A stretch of 64,000 nucleotides of DNA from Myxocyprinus asiaticus (GCF_019703515.2 NC_059362.1:45413826-45477825), one strand, 5' to 3'. Shown: positions 1-9,944, counted from the first letter of the stretch. Notes: a model not told the origin generated them from the letters alone. Numbers and translations are program-made.

Positions 1-3
1 AAA

Positions 4-954
4 GCTGCGTTGACGCCATGTTGTAATTACCGTAATTACGAGTTGGCAACTTGGAAATTCTATTCGGAGCTGTTCACGCCCTAGGAACTCGGAATTATGT
101 GTTTCTATGGCAATACAACAAGTAACAGTCGTTATGCAAATGCCTTATTAATAAACGTATCATTTATTTAGCAGGACATTAGATGGTTATCCAACTCTGT
201 GCTAGCTACATTAAACTGTATTGTATGTCTTTCATTTATTTTCAGATTAATCTTGCATTATTACGATATTAATAATAGTTGGGGTCCTGGTTAGCTCAGC
301 AAGTAAAGACGCTGACTACCACACCTGGAGTCGCAAATCCAAAGCGTGCTGAGTGACTCCAGTCAGGCTTCCTAAGCAACCAAATGGCCTGGTTGCTAGG
401 GAGGGTAGAGTCACATGGGGTAACCTCCTCATGGTTGCTATAATGTGGTTCACTCTCGGTGGGGCGCGTGGTGTGATGTGCGTGGATGCCAAGGAGAATA
501 GCGTGAAGCATCCACACGCGCTACGTCTCCGCGGTAACGCGTTCAACAAGCCACGTGATAAGATGCGCGGGTTGACGGTCTCAGACGCGGAGGCAACTGA
601 GATTCATCCTCCGCCACCCAGATTGAGGCGAGTCACTACGCCACCACGAGGACTTAGAGTGCACTGGGAATTGGGCATTCCAAATTGGGGAGAAAAAAAA
701 AAGATATTAATAATAGTCAATTATACTAATTATTACACAGAAATATTACGAGATTACTACTTAACTACTATTGCTGAAGCCGCAGGCATTTCAAGTGTTT
801 CCGCATGACGTTGCAGCGGTCAGGTGGTACAAATCGGAGCTTTCCGAAAATTCAGAGTTTACAAGTTGTAATTACGAGTTTTACGAGGACGCGAACGCTT
901 TTTACAAGTCGGAATCTCGCAATTACGGTAATTTCGACATGGTGTGAATGCAGC
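4..954. mobile_element. TIR DNA element, host of a nested SINE
   Basis: The two ends are inverted copies of each other. The left arm (about 4-42) reads GCTGCGTTGACGCCATG and continues into TAATTACCGTAATTACGAG. The right arm (about 916-954), read on the minus strand, starts GCTGCATTCACACCATG and continues into AATTACCGTAATTGCGAG. Around 38 bp of imperfect terminal repeat is visible. No transposase reading frame remains. A SINE with its own target-site duplication sits inside (280-702), so this element is the older of the two. The left end lies at the window edge, so a target-site duplication cannot be checked. Confidence 0.6.
280..702 (+). mobile_element. tRNA-derived SINE with perfect 15-bp TSD
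   Basis: The 5' part resembles a tRNA, with an A-box-like TAGCTCAGCAAGTA and a decayed B box. A long non-tRNA body follows and the copy ends in an A-rich tail (691-702). It is flanked by a perfect 15-bp duplication, GATATTAATAATAGT, at 265-279 and 703-717, so the insertion boundaries are certain. A second copy of the same family lies at 33151-33560. The 151-codon open frame that crosses it is an accident of this GC-rich repeat, not a gene. Confidence 0.9.
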
Positions 955-1221
955 ACAAGGTCCATCATTTTAACAATAGTTTACCGTAAAAAGTAAATGT
1001 ATTCTCTTGTTAAACAAAATACACATTTTTACCGTTAATTATACAGTAAAATCATGCTTTTTACATCTAAATTTATTTTTATTTTTTTTTACAATATTTT
1101 ACTGAAAAATGACATATTGTCTTGTTAAATCTTTTATCATATATGTTAAACAATTAAAACAATTTTACTGTAGCATTTTTACTTTGGTTTACCGTTAAAA
1201 TTGCGGTATTACCGTAGCCCC

Positions 1222-1335
1222 CAACAGTATTTGGACACTTTTGGACCTAAAGTCACACTTAAAATGTGTTTGAATGGCACTGCATTGGACACAAAATATC
1301 AAACCTGGATGAATGTGTAAATAAATAGATATTTG
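1222..1335 (+). repeat. Tc1-like terminal fragment
   Basis: The stretch begins ACAGTATTTGGACACTTTTGG, which looks like the terminal inverted repeat of a teleost Tc1/mariner element, and continues for about 100 bp of matching character (ATGTGTTTGAATGGCACTGC). No second terminus or transposase is visible. Assigned by recall of the terminal motif only. Confidence 0.4.
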
Positions 1336-1428
1336 GATTATTTGCCTTTAAAGTGTGTCACTATATGTTGAAGGCAGAGTGTTGTTAGTAAAGGAACTTC
1401 AGCGAGACTCCATTCAGAATCCTCCGCG

Positions 1429-1560
1429 ATGATGCTGCGCATTTTCCGCCCGTCGGCCGCGGCGTTTACCGTCTTCACCGGAGGATACATGCTTCTCTGT
1501 GCCCTTAATGACCCACTTTCAGACATTCCGCTAAAACTGACAGAAAATAATCATGAGAAC
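1429..1560 (+). CDS. Candidate first coding exon, signal-anchor-like N-terminus
   Basis: Two adjacent ATG codons (1429 and 1432) open a frame whose first 25 codons are rich in G/C at third positions, in contrast to the AT-rich surroundings. The first ATG has G at -3. The peptide starts with a basic stretch (MMLRIFRPS), then a hydrophobic segment of about 17 residues (AAAFTVFTGGYMLLCAL), then a polar region, as in a type II membrane protein or a signal peptide. The frame stays open to 1698 but runs into repeat sequence. GAAC|GTAATG near 1560 is a possible, mediocre splice donor. I do not recognise the protein and no second exon was found, so it may be a true first exon, an exon remnant, or chance. 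Confidence 0.33.
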
Positions 1561-1655
1561 GTAATGATACAGAGCACTTTCGGTTCGGTTTTGAAGTTTG
1601 GTGTTGACATGGTAACGCACGCAGACGCGTCTCACATCCTCCCATACGTCACGCG

Positions 1656-2180
1656 TATGGAGTTATATTTGTGCCACAAATCTGCATGCGCAAGATGATA
1701 TTTTTAGGGCACAAAAATGTTATGCACGTGCAAGATGAAATTTTGAGCGCACAAAAAGTTATTTTGCACACGCAAGATGATGTTTTGAGTGCAAAAAAAA
1801 AAAAAAAAAAAAAAAAAAGCAAAAATAAAAAAAAAAACAATCTGCATGTGCAAGATAATATTTTGAGCACACTAAAAATGTTCTGTATGCACAAGATGAT
1901 ATTTTGAGTGCCAAAAAAAAAAAGAAAGAAAAAAAATCTGCATGTGCAAGATGATATTTTGATCGCACAAAAATGTTCTGCACGTGCAAGATGATATTTT
2001 GAGCATGCAAAAAGTTATTTTGCAGTCACTTGAACTCAGTTAAATACATTTTGTGCTTGAATACATTTTAAATAACTTTTTGCATGCTCAAAATATCAAC
2101 TTGCGCATGCAGAACATTTTTTGTGCGCTCAACATATAATTTTGTGAGCGAAGATTTGTGGCACAAATGTAACTCCATAC
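1656..2180. mobile_element. TIR element filled with a 40-bp-scale minisatellite
   Basis: The left end (1656 on) reads TATGGAGTTATATTTGTGCC and ACAAATCT. The right end, read on the minus strand from 2180, reads TATGGAGTTACATTTGTGCC and ACAAATCT. Between them, a degenerate unit of the form GCACGTGCAAGATGATATTT followed by TGAGCGCACAAAAA is repeated about seven times in direct orientation (1680-2035) and then once or twice inverted (2060-2150), with poly(A) runs at 1793-1838 and 1913-1936. There is no coding capacity. The class is unknown. Confidence 0.6.
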
Positions 2181-3264
2181 CGATCTGACAAACGATAGAC
2201 CTTTTTCACAGACTGTGATGACGCGTTTCCGCCTTATTTAGCAGCGTATATCTAACACATTTTTTTATATGATAACTTTTTTAAATATTGAGTATAAGTT
2301 TATAACATTGTGCTTTGTGTTATATTACCCTGGAATTAGTTTTAAAAAACGAATTACCACAGCTGCGAGGTGGTTTCTATTACAGCTGGTGAAAGAGTGA
2401 CAGTAAATTTGGCATCTTCTCCCATTTTACTGTCTTAATCAACGCTCTATATTTTTTTCCTCTTCTGGAAAGTCATTCAAATGTAATAGTGGATTTTTTG
2501 TTTTGCTCTTGGAGCAAGTGGGTAAGTAAAAATAATATTTGCTGTGATCAGGGGCGTACTGGCCATAGGGAGAACCGGGACTTTTCCCGGTGGGCCTTCT
2601 GCGAAACAGCTGAACGGGCGGCGATAACCTGAAACGGGCTGCCGCGTTATGGCGAACGGGCCGCGACTGGCTGAAGAGGGCCGCAAAACAGTGCTGCAAT
2701 ATGCCGAAGACAATCCCCCACCCCCCTCCTGAATTTGACATGTCCAATTCCCACTGCTTACGAGGTCCTCATGGTGGTGCAGTTACTCACCTCAATCCGG
2801 GTGGCAGAGGACAAGACTCAGTTGCCTCCGCTTCTGAGACCGTCAATCCACGCATCTTATCACGTGACTCTTTGTGCATGACACCATGGAGACTCACAGC
2901 ATGTGGAGACTCATGCTACTATATTTCAAAGCAGAACATTTCCTTCCCAATCATCTATGATCGTTAAAAAAAACTTTTTTACGTTTTTGTAATACTAATA
3001 CTCAGTGTGAATTCTCATTACTGTTGTTGAGTCATTTTTACTGTAAAATGTAATGCAGTGATTTTCAGTTTAAATCAGCATAAAGGCACTATATACTAGT
3101 ATCAAGTAAATACTTTACAATTTAAATAGTATATAATTTTTTTCACATTACAGTAATGGGAATTACCTGTTTTTTTTTTTACATGAAAGTAATGAGAATT
3201 TGGGGAGGAAACTGTACTTTTACTTTAGTAAAATATAACTTCATATTTATTTCTTTTGATTTTG
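2181..3264. other. Intergenic DNA with one GC-rich repeat
   Basis: No gene is seen. At 2548-2710 there is a GC-rich stretch (GGGGCGTACTGGCCATAGGG and following) that resembles a dispersed fish repeat. The remainder is AT-rich single-copy-looking sequence. Short open frames on both strands lack splice context and codon bias. Confidence 0.5.
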
Positions 3265-3269
3265 GGGTG

Positions 3270-3482
3270 TGTAGAGCCAAGGAGGGCGGGGCCGGTCCCC
3301 AATCAGCCTGATGGGGCGCGCGAGGGATAAAGGCGGCCGGGGACGACAGTTCGAGAGAGAAAGAATTGCAGGCAGCTGTACTGTGTGTTTTTGGTTGTGT
3401 GTTTGTTTAAGTTGTTTATTAAATTCTTATTTATATTATTAAGCTGGTTCTCGGCTCCTCCTTTCCACTGAACCCCCTTACA
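3270..3482 (+). repeat. 5' LTR of the TRIM-like element
   Basis: The 213-bp repeat is nearly identical to the two parts of the 3' LTR (4140-4324 and 5913-5961). The main difference is a block of about 21 nt (GGAATGAGACACACCC and neighbours, about 4166-4186) that is present in the 3' LTR and absent here, plus a few indels in the AT-rich end. That difference suggests decay since insertion or mixed parental templates. Confidence 0.88.
3284..3332 (+). promoter_or_regulatory. Compact promoter inside the LTR
   Basis: In order, the LTR carries a GC box (GGGCGGGG, 3284-3291), a CCAAT box (3299-3303) and a TATA-like GGGATAAAG (3324-3332). This is a plausible RNA polymerase II core promoter for the retrotransposon transcript. 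The 3' LTR keeps the GC box, CCAAT and GATAAAG. Inference from motifs only. Confidence 0.5.
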
Positions 3483-3483
3483 T

Positions 3484-3501
3484 TGGTGCCGAAACCCGGG
3501 A
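3484..3501 (+). promoter_or_regulatory. Primer-binding site for tRNA-Phe
   Basis: TGGTGCCGAAACCCGGGA is an 18-nt perfect complement of the 3' end of vertebrate tRNA-Phe including CCA (…TCCCGGGTTTCGGCACCA). It starts two bases after the LTR terminus CA, the normal place for a minus-strand primer site. This settles both the orientation and the LTR nature of the element. Confidence 0.9.
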
Positions 3502-4324
3502 AGGAGGAGGGATTCCCGTCGCAGAGTCCTCGACACTACCGTCCACCCAGGGGAGCGCCGCTGCCGTCCGACGGGGGACGGAGTAGCCTGACCACCCGGA
3601 CGCAGGGAACGACCGCCGTCCGCGAGGCGAGTGGGGACGGGACTCCCCGACCGCCTGGAGCGAGGGAGCCGCTGCCGGGGGCGGAGAAGTGCCCTGCCGT
3701 TCCCCGGGAACATGGAGGGGTCGAGAGAAGACCGCCGTCCGCGGGGGGAGGAGGGAAGCGACTCCCCGACCGCCTGGAGTGGTAGGGCCGCTGCCAGGGG
3801 CGGAGGAGTGTCCCCGCGGGACGCCGGGAACGTGGAGGGGCGTTCTGTCCGCTGGGGGTCGGAGGTCTGACTCCGGTCCGCCCGGGGAGGAGCGGCTGCA
3901 GTCCGCCTGAGAGGGTGGTGTATTGATCGAGGACCACGCGACGGCGCATCAGAGAACCGGTGAGTTTCTTTTTCTCTCTCTCCTCTCTCTCTCTCTGTCG
4001 CTCCGTGTTGGCCTTTCCCTCGCCATTTTGTTTTGTTTTTCCCCTCCTGTCTCCTCCCAGGTCGAGGAAGGCGGGGATGAAGGGTGGGGGATGTACGTCA
4101 TGCCGGGGGCTCCCCGGCCTGAGGCAACGCCGGGTGGAGTGTAGAGCCGAAGAGGGCGGGGCCGGGCTGGAATGAGACACACCCGTTCCCCAATAAGCCT
4201 GATGGGGCGCGCGAGGGATAAAGGCGGCCGGGGACGACAGTTCGAGAGAGAGAGAATTGCAGGCAGCTGTACTGTGTGTTTTTGGTTGTGTGTTTGTTTA
4301 AGTTGTTTATTAAATTATTATATA

Positions 4325-5910
4325 CAGGTGCATCTCAATAAATTAGAATGTCGTGGAAAAGTTCATTTATTTCAGTAATTCAACTCAAATTGTGAAACTC
4401 GTGTATTAAATAAATTCAGTGCACACAGACTGAAGTAGTTTAAGTCTTTGGTTCTTTTAATTGTGATGATTTTGGCTCACATTTAACAAAAACCCACCAA
4501 TTCACTATCTCAAAAAATTAGAATACATCATAAGACCAATAAAAAAAAACATTTTTAGTGAATTGTTGGCTTCTGGAAAGAAGTATGTTCATTTACTGTA
4601 TATGTACTCAATACTTGGTAGGGGCTCCTTTTGCTTTAATTACTGCCTCAATTCGGTGTGGCATGGAGGTGATCAGTTTGTGGCACTGCTGAGGTGGTAT
4701 GGAAGCCCAGGTTTCTTTGACAGTGGCCTTCAGCTCATCTGCATTTTTTGGTCTCTTGTTTCTCATTTTCCTCTTGCCAATACCCCATAGATTCTCTATG
4801 GGGTTCAGGTCTGGTGAGTTTGCTGGCCAGTCAAGCACACCAACACCATGGTCATTTAACCAACTTTTGGTGCTTTTGGCAGTGTGGGCAGGTGCCAAAT
4901 CCTGCTGGAAAATGAAATCAGCATCTTTAAAAAGCTGGTCAGCAGAAGGAAGCATGAAGTGCTCCAAAATTTCTTTGTAAACGGGTGCAGTGACTTTGGT
5001 TTTCAAAAAACACAATGGACCAACACCAGCAGATGACATTGCACCCCAAATCATCACAGACTGTGGAAACTTAACACTGGACTTCAAGCAACTTGGGCTA
5101 TGAGCTTCTCCACCCTTCCTCCAGACTCTAGGACCTTGGTTTCCAAATGAAATACAAAACCTGCTCTCATCTGAAAAGAGGACTTTGGAACACTGGGCAA
5201 CAGTCCAGTTCTTCTTCTCTCCTTAGCCCAGGTAAGACGCCTCTGATGTTGTCTGTGGTTCAGGAGTGGCTTAACAAGAGGAATACGACAACTGTAGCCA
5301 AATTCCTTGACATGTCTGTGTGTGGTGGCTCTTGATGCCTTGACCCCAGCCTCAGTCCATTCCTTGTGAAGTTCACCCAAATTCTTGAATCAATTTTGCT
5401 TGACAATCATAAGGCTGCGGTTCTCTCGGTTGGTTGTGCATCTTTTTCTTCCACACTTTTTTCTTCCACTCAACTTTCTGTTAACATGCTTGGATACAGC
5501 ACTCTGTGAACAGCCAGCTTCTTTGGCAATGAATGTTTGTGGCTTACCCTCCTTGTGAAGGGTGTCAATGATTGTCTTCTGGACATCTGTCAGATCAGCA
5601 GTCTTCCCCATGATTGTGTAGCCTAGTGAACCAAACTGAGAGACCATTTTGAAGGCTCAGGAAACCTTTGCAGGTGTTTTGAGTTGATTAGCTGATTGGC
5701 ATGTCACCATATTCTAATTTTTTGAGATAGTGAATTGGTGGGTTTTTGTTAAATGTGAGCCAAAATCATCACAATTAAAAGAACCAAAGACTTAAACTAC
5801 ATCAGTCTGTGTGCACTGAATTTATTTAATACACGAGTTTCACAATTTGAGTTGAATTACTGAAATAAATGAACTTTTCCACGACATTCTAATTTATTGA
5901 GATGCACCTG
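4325..5910 (-). mobile_element. Tc1-like transposon inserted in the 3' LTR
   Basis: This 1,586-bp element is bounded by CAGGTGCATCTCAATAAATT and its inverted copy, with long terminal repeats of about 200 bp, and is flanked by the TA target duplication (4323-4324 and 5911-5912). It belongs to the same family as the copy at 49744-51327 and lies in the opposite orientation. Joining the flanks minus one TA restores the retrotransposon LTR, so the insertion is younger than the retrotransposon. Confidence 0.95.
4608..5647 (-). pseudogene. Tc1 transposase, inactivated
   Basis: Read on the minus strand from an ATG at 5647 (MVSQFGSLGYTIMGK), the product matches the transposase at 50008-51000. The helix-turn-helix region and the catalytic landmarks SDES, QQDLAPAHT and NPIENLW are still recognisable. 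It is broken by a lost Arg codon and a stop (CGA to TGA) near 5390, and by a frameshift near 5218-5222 in the GAGAGAAGAAG region relative to the other copy. The C-terminal part (about 5087-4608) is open and, unlike the other copy, keeps the final residues (…KAKGAPTKY). It cannot make a working enzyme as it stands. Confidence 0.9.
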
Positions 5911-6021
5911 TATATTATTAAGCCGGTTCTCGGCTCCTCCTTTCCACTGAACCCCCTTACAGGGTGAAATCAACCTGTTTTCATGAGCTTCACCAAATGA
6001 AGTTTTTAAGGTACAGGTGTT

Positions 6022-6120
6022 AAAGGAATGTTCCGGGTTCAATATATTTGTGGCATTATATTGAGTACCGCAAAAATGTATTTCGGCTCCTCCCTCCTTT
6101 TCTTGAAAAAAAAGCAAAAA
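6022..6120 (+). repeat. Dispersed repeat A, truncated copy
   Basis: Begins AAAGGAATGTTCCGGGTTCA and runs through CTCCTCCCTCCTTTTCTTG. It is the left part of a ~180-bp repeat also found at 15368-15540 (same strand) and at 11020-11180 and 18560-18716 (opposite strand). Confidence 0.7.
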
Positions 6121-6439
6121 TGTCTAAGCTCTTCAAGATAACTTTGTAACCCTTTCCAGCTTTATGCAAAGCAACAATTCTTGTTCGTAGGTTTTCTGAG
6201 ACCTCTTTATTGCGTGGCACGGTCCATGTCAGCAGATGCTTCTTGTGAATAGCAAACTCAAAATGTTTCAGTGCTTTTTATAAGTCAAAGTAGCTCTAAC
6301 TCCAATTTGTGTGTTATTAGTTAAAACAGATTGTATTTGTTCATTATTGTAACTTAAATGAAGATCAAACCAAACTTGAGACAAATTTATACATAAATGC
6401 AGGTAATTCCAAAAGGTTCACATACTTTTCTTGCCACTG
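6121..6439. mobile_element. Tc1/mariner terminal fragment
   Basis: The right end read on the minus strand is CAGTGGCAAGAAAAGTATGT followed by GAACC, a familiar teleost Tc1/mariner terminus, next to a TA at 6440-6441. Inward sequence around 6190-6240 (TTATTGCGTGGCACGGTCCA) fits the inner part of the same element. The other end is missing and no transposase frame survives. Confidence 0.55.
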
Positions 6440-6441
6440 TA

Positions 6442-7499
6442 TATACTCAGGGTAATGCATCCGTGTCTCAGATCACACTGTGCGTCTTGCTTTTAAGGAG
6501 ACCGTCTAGACAAACAGCTGCATAATCAGCGTTAACCTCCAAACACTCATTATTCTTTATGCCAACATCAGCATGATTAATAGACATCCAGAAGTGACTT
6601 CAGACCTCTAAAGCAGATTTGAATCGCTGAGTTTGACCGATAAAATGAAACTGCTGAGAGTTTTTCCTTTGTGGATCTTCAAAAATGTCACACCTCATCA
6701 AGTTCCTTGTTTTAAAAGGAACCCGTCAGCCTGTTTTTACCCCAAAGAAATAAACCCACCTGCCTCAAGCAACAACACCAGTGCACACAATTGTCTTATG
6801 GTTATTAACAACATTTAAAAGCCAGAATATTTATGGTCCATTGGCAGGAAACAGTACCAATGGCCAGGAAAAGCTCAACAGTTCAACTCTTCCTAGTAAT
6901 TTCATTTTTTACAGAACAAAAGTACTGTTTTTGGCTCAAAGCACAAGAATATTGACTATAAAAAATGCGGTTTGGTGTTACAATAATTGCACTGATCTTC
7001 AACCCTGTAACATTCAACCCCAAAACATTTTGAACAGAACAGTGTTGAATGGTCACAGAAAAGTTACATCTCTTGTAATCAGATTACGGTTACTGACTTT
7101 CAGTTTGGTTAGTTACTTTTAAGTACATTACTTGGGTTACACATCTCTAAAATAATATTTATGTAGAATGCATTTAAAACATAGATTATGTGCATTTGTT
7201 GCCGTTTCTATGACAGTCTGCACCCCTTAACAATTCATTGTAAGGAAGAAATGAGTGGTGCTGAGAGTATAGCTTATGTGGGACAATAACCCAGTAGAAA
7301 ATATGGACATTTTAAATTCCATGAGCGGAAAAAAACAACTTTTTCTGTGGAAAGTGTTTTAGAAAGTACCTTAAAAGTAATAAGTAATGTGGTTACTTTT
7401 CCGATTAAGTAATTAGTAATCAGATTACAGTTTTAAAGAAGTAATTAGTAATTTGTAGTGTATTACTTTTTCTGAGTAACTTACACAACACTGGGCTTA
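6442..7499. other. Intergenic, no gene seen
   Basis: About 1 kb without recognisable coding signal. Runs of AATTAGTAATCAGATTACAG (about 7380-7480) look like part of an old dispersed repeat that ends in AGTAACTTACACAACACTGG. Open frames at 6633-7122 lack splice or codon-use support. Confidence 0.5.
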
Positions 7500-8245
7500 G
7501 GGAATGTAATTAACATGATCACACGGTAAGTCAGCATGCTGTTTTCGGGAGTTCCAGTACTCTAGGATCCCCCTACATTATGCAGACCCACCAACAAGCG
7601 CCATCTCTTTTTTTTTGGAGTGGTGGTGGCGTAGTGGGCTAAAGCACTGAACTGGTAGGTTGCTGGTTCAATCCCCACAGCCACCACCATTGTGTCCTTG
7701 AGCAAGACACTTAACTCCAGGTTGCTCCAGGGGGATTGTCCCTGTAATAAGTGCACTGTAAGTCACTTTGGATAAAAGCATCTGCCAAATGCATAAATGT
7801 AAAATCTCGCATCAGACATTTTTGCATCTGCTCAAGTGTATTTACCTTTCTTTGTGGCACAACCAGAAGCACGGATTTGTATCCCACGTTGAAACCGTTA
7901 AGTAATTGCATTCACATAATCAGTGACGAGCACGATTCGAAGGTTGCATCTTAGCTTCTAACATTACATTTTTACTCCACTGATAGTTAGGTTAGGTTTG
8001 GGGTTTGAGTTGGGGGGTACAGTTTATAAAATATGCATTCCTCTTCACTGTATTACATCCTGTACAGCTGAAAACAACTAGCTTTTGGCGCCCCTCCATG
8101 CACATTTTACCAAGGAAATTGAGTTAACGCATGCCCATACACCCCAACAACACTTATAGTTTTGGCCACTGGGGGCAGTGTTTTGAATTTCAGTAAACAC
8201 AGACCGATTTTAGCTAAAGAAAAGTCAACCTACTATTTCTGATTT
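7500..8245 (+). repeat. Dispersed repeat D, copy 1, with nested SINE
   Basis: Flanks of this interval match 40805-41530 in the same orientation: AACATGATCACACGGTAAGT near 7513 against AACATGATCACACAGGAAAT near 40808, and the long block from GATTCGAAGGTTGCAT (about 7934) through GGCCACTGGGGGCAGTGTTT to CAACCTACT (about 8240) against 41250-41530. In this copy the middle holds a SINE (7616-7800). In the other copy the equivalent interval holds a MITE. Confidence 0.65.
7616..7800 (+). mobile_element. tRNA-derived SINE with common fish 3' tail
   Basis: The 5' part carries GTGGCGTAGTGGGCTAAAGC and a B-box-like GGTTCAATCCCC, as in pol III promoters. The 3' end is the tail shared by many fish SINEs (CACTTTGGATAAAAGCATCT, GCCAAATGCATAAATGTAAA). 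Related tails occur on the minus strand near 43211-43260 and 47985-48040. Confidence 0.75.
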
Positions 8246-8767
8246 CACTGTAAGGTCAGTCTGTTGTAACAATAAATAACTATTGGTACTTTCTAATGCT
8301 GTAACCACATATTCAGGATTGGGGGATTCTAATTAAAGAATTGACCATTGAAAACTCCATATCTGATGACCAGTAATCATAATATTGCCTGCGGGGGACA
8401 ACATAGGCAGTTACTGCCTGGGTTCTTTCAGTCTGAGAAGGGAAACCTTACGCTTACGAGTTGGCAAAATCATGTGAAATCCCACGAATTCGTTCGTATG
8501 ATTTTGAATGAATTCTAGATGAGCAAATACCCACATGTGTAATGCAGAAGCGGTAGTGCTGCGTGTCAGACATTGTGCACATGCTTATTCATTTTATGCC
8601 CTAATCTGAACCCAACACACTCTCACTGAGAAATCGTACAGATTCGTACGAGTTGGCTAAAGGGGTGGTTACACTAGGCTTTGAGCATGCACATTTTTTT
8701 CGGACAATGCAACGGACCGGGATATGGTCACACAGGTCAGCTTCTGGATTTAGTGTGACCGCCCCTT
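8246..8767. other. Intergenic, no gene seen
   Basis: About 500 bp without coding signal. The stretch 8600-8765 (TTCGTACGAGTTGGCTAAAG, GGTTACACTAGGCTTTGAGC) appears repeat-like but I cannot name it. Confidence 0.4.
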
Positions 8768-9113
8768 AAAGGTGCTGTCAGCGATTTTAGCCATACTAGA
8801 ATTTCCATAAGCTGTCAAGTTGAGCCGTTAGATTAGCCACACCCCCTCTTTCCAAAACCCTGCACTCCAAAGATACCAAATGATCTTTATTGAGACCGAC
8901 ACAAGCAGAAACGGTTGTCAAAAACAACAGCAGCAAAATAGCGCCCTCAACTGACAACTGTTATGAGCAACATGGCATAAAAATGGCATTATGCCTCAAT
9001 AAGTCGCTGCAAACACAATACTATGAGAACGTGCAAAATGATTGACAGGCAGAAAGCGTCATTGTCACATTTTTGTTTGCAGTTTACAATGTCTAGAGCT
9101 GTCACAGAGACGC
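8768..9113 (+). repeat. Dispersed repeat B, copy 1
   Basis: Begins AAAGGTGCTGTCAGCGATTT and includes AACATGGCATAAAAATGGCA and CAAAATGATTGACAGGCAGA. A second copy in the same orientation, similar along its whole length, lies in an rnf8 intron at 15810-16142. No coding content. Confidence 0.8.
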
Positions 9114-9944
9114 AGCTTGCTACACAAGCTCGATTTCACACGTCATTGCGAAATGTATCAGAGCACAATTCATAACCCAACGCAAGTACGCGCTGCATTC
9201 TCAGTGTTGCCACAAGGGGCACTACAGCGGACTTTCTTTTTTCAATTAACTGTCATGGCAGAGTAGCAATACGAAGAGACACTTTTTGCCGAACAAGTTA
9301 GATAATACAAACATATCTTTCTGTTGCCTTTTTAGCAAATACAAAAGCTCCACCACATCCAGCTTCGTGACGCCTAAAAAACTCTTTCACTCCCTTGTGG
9401 TCCAAGGTTTATAACCACCAGAGCAATGCAAGAGTGCACCTAATGTATGTACAACAGGACCTTGTGTTGGCCATGCGTTGGCGAAGCGCTCGCGTTTGCG
9501 TACTTGCATGAAGTATGTTTGGGCCCCTAGACGTTTGGCATTAACATACATTTTGTTACATTTATGGCACCCTTTTTAGTGTCTCTTTTTGACAGTGGAA
9601 AAACCATAGAATAGTGCTTGTATAGATAAACACCCCACAAAGCAGATGTCACAAACTGAACATTATAAGCATGACCCTTAACCTCAGCCAAGTGCTTCTC
9701 ATGGTTTTACTATTTTATTTAAATGTCCTTAGAGAATGAAAGTTGCTCATACTACGACATAAAACACCAACTACCAATGCAACTTGACAGTGTTGACAAA
9801 GACAGAGTTTCAGGCGAGAGCGTCATTGGAACACTTCTCTTTATGACACATCAGCGACGAGAATTTAAGAGCCATGGCCTGTATGCAGCCCGGGAGCGAC
9901 CCGACACAGTCATGCCAGTGTAATGCCACCCGACAGATGCACGC
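9114..9944. other. Intergenic, no gene seen
   Basis: Short open frames (for example 9042-9266 and 9723-9923 on the plus strand) lack splice context. Nothing else recognised. Confidence 0.4.

Larger units (their letters stand above)
3270..5961 (+). mobile_element. Miniature LTR retrotransposon (TRIM-like), split by Tc1
   Basis: This is a complete non-autonomous LTR element. A 5' LTR (3270-3482) is followed after one base by a tRNA-Phe primer-binding site, a GC-rich internal region of about 640 bp (3502-4139), and a 3' LTR that starts at 4140, is interrupted by a Tc1 element (4325-5910) and resumes to 5961. The LTRs begin TGTAGAGCC and end CCCCCTTACA (TG...CA). A 5-bp target duplication GGGTG flanks the whole unit at 3265-3269 and 5962-5966. 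Without the Tc1 it is about 1.1 kb. The interior encodes no gag, protease or polymerase. It holds two direct repeats of about 119 bp (from about 3611 and 3730). A purine-rich tract (about 4064-4096) lies some 45 nt upstream of the 3' LTR rather than directly next to it, which is odd. Movement would need enzymes supplied by another element. Confidence 0.9.

Noticed and set aside
353..808. 151-codon open frame on the plus strand
   Set aside because: It lies almost entirely within the SINE at 280-702, and the second SINE copy does not keep the frame.
3303..4180. Several long proline/arginine-rich frames on both strands
   Set aside because: They arise from the GC-rich interior and LTRs of the TRIM-like element, lack any domain, and cross LTR boundaries.
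4699..4980. Plus-strand frame opposite the Tc1 transposase
   Set aside because: Antisense shadow of the transposase. The same shadow appears opposite the copy at 50673-50954.
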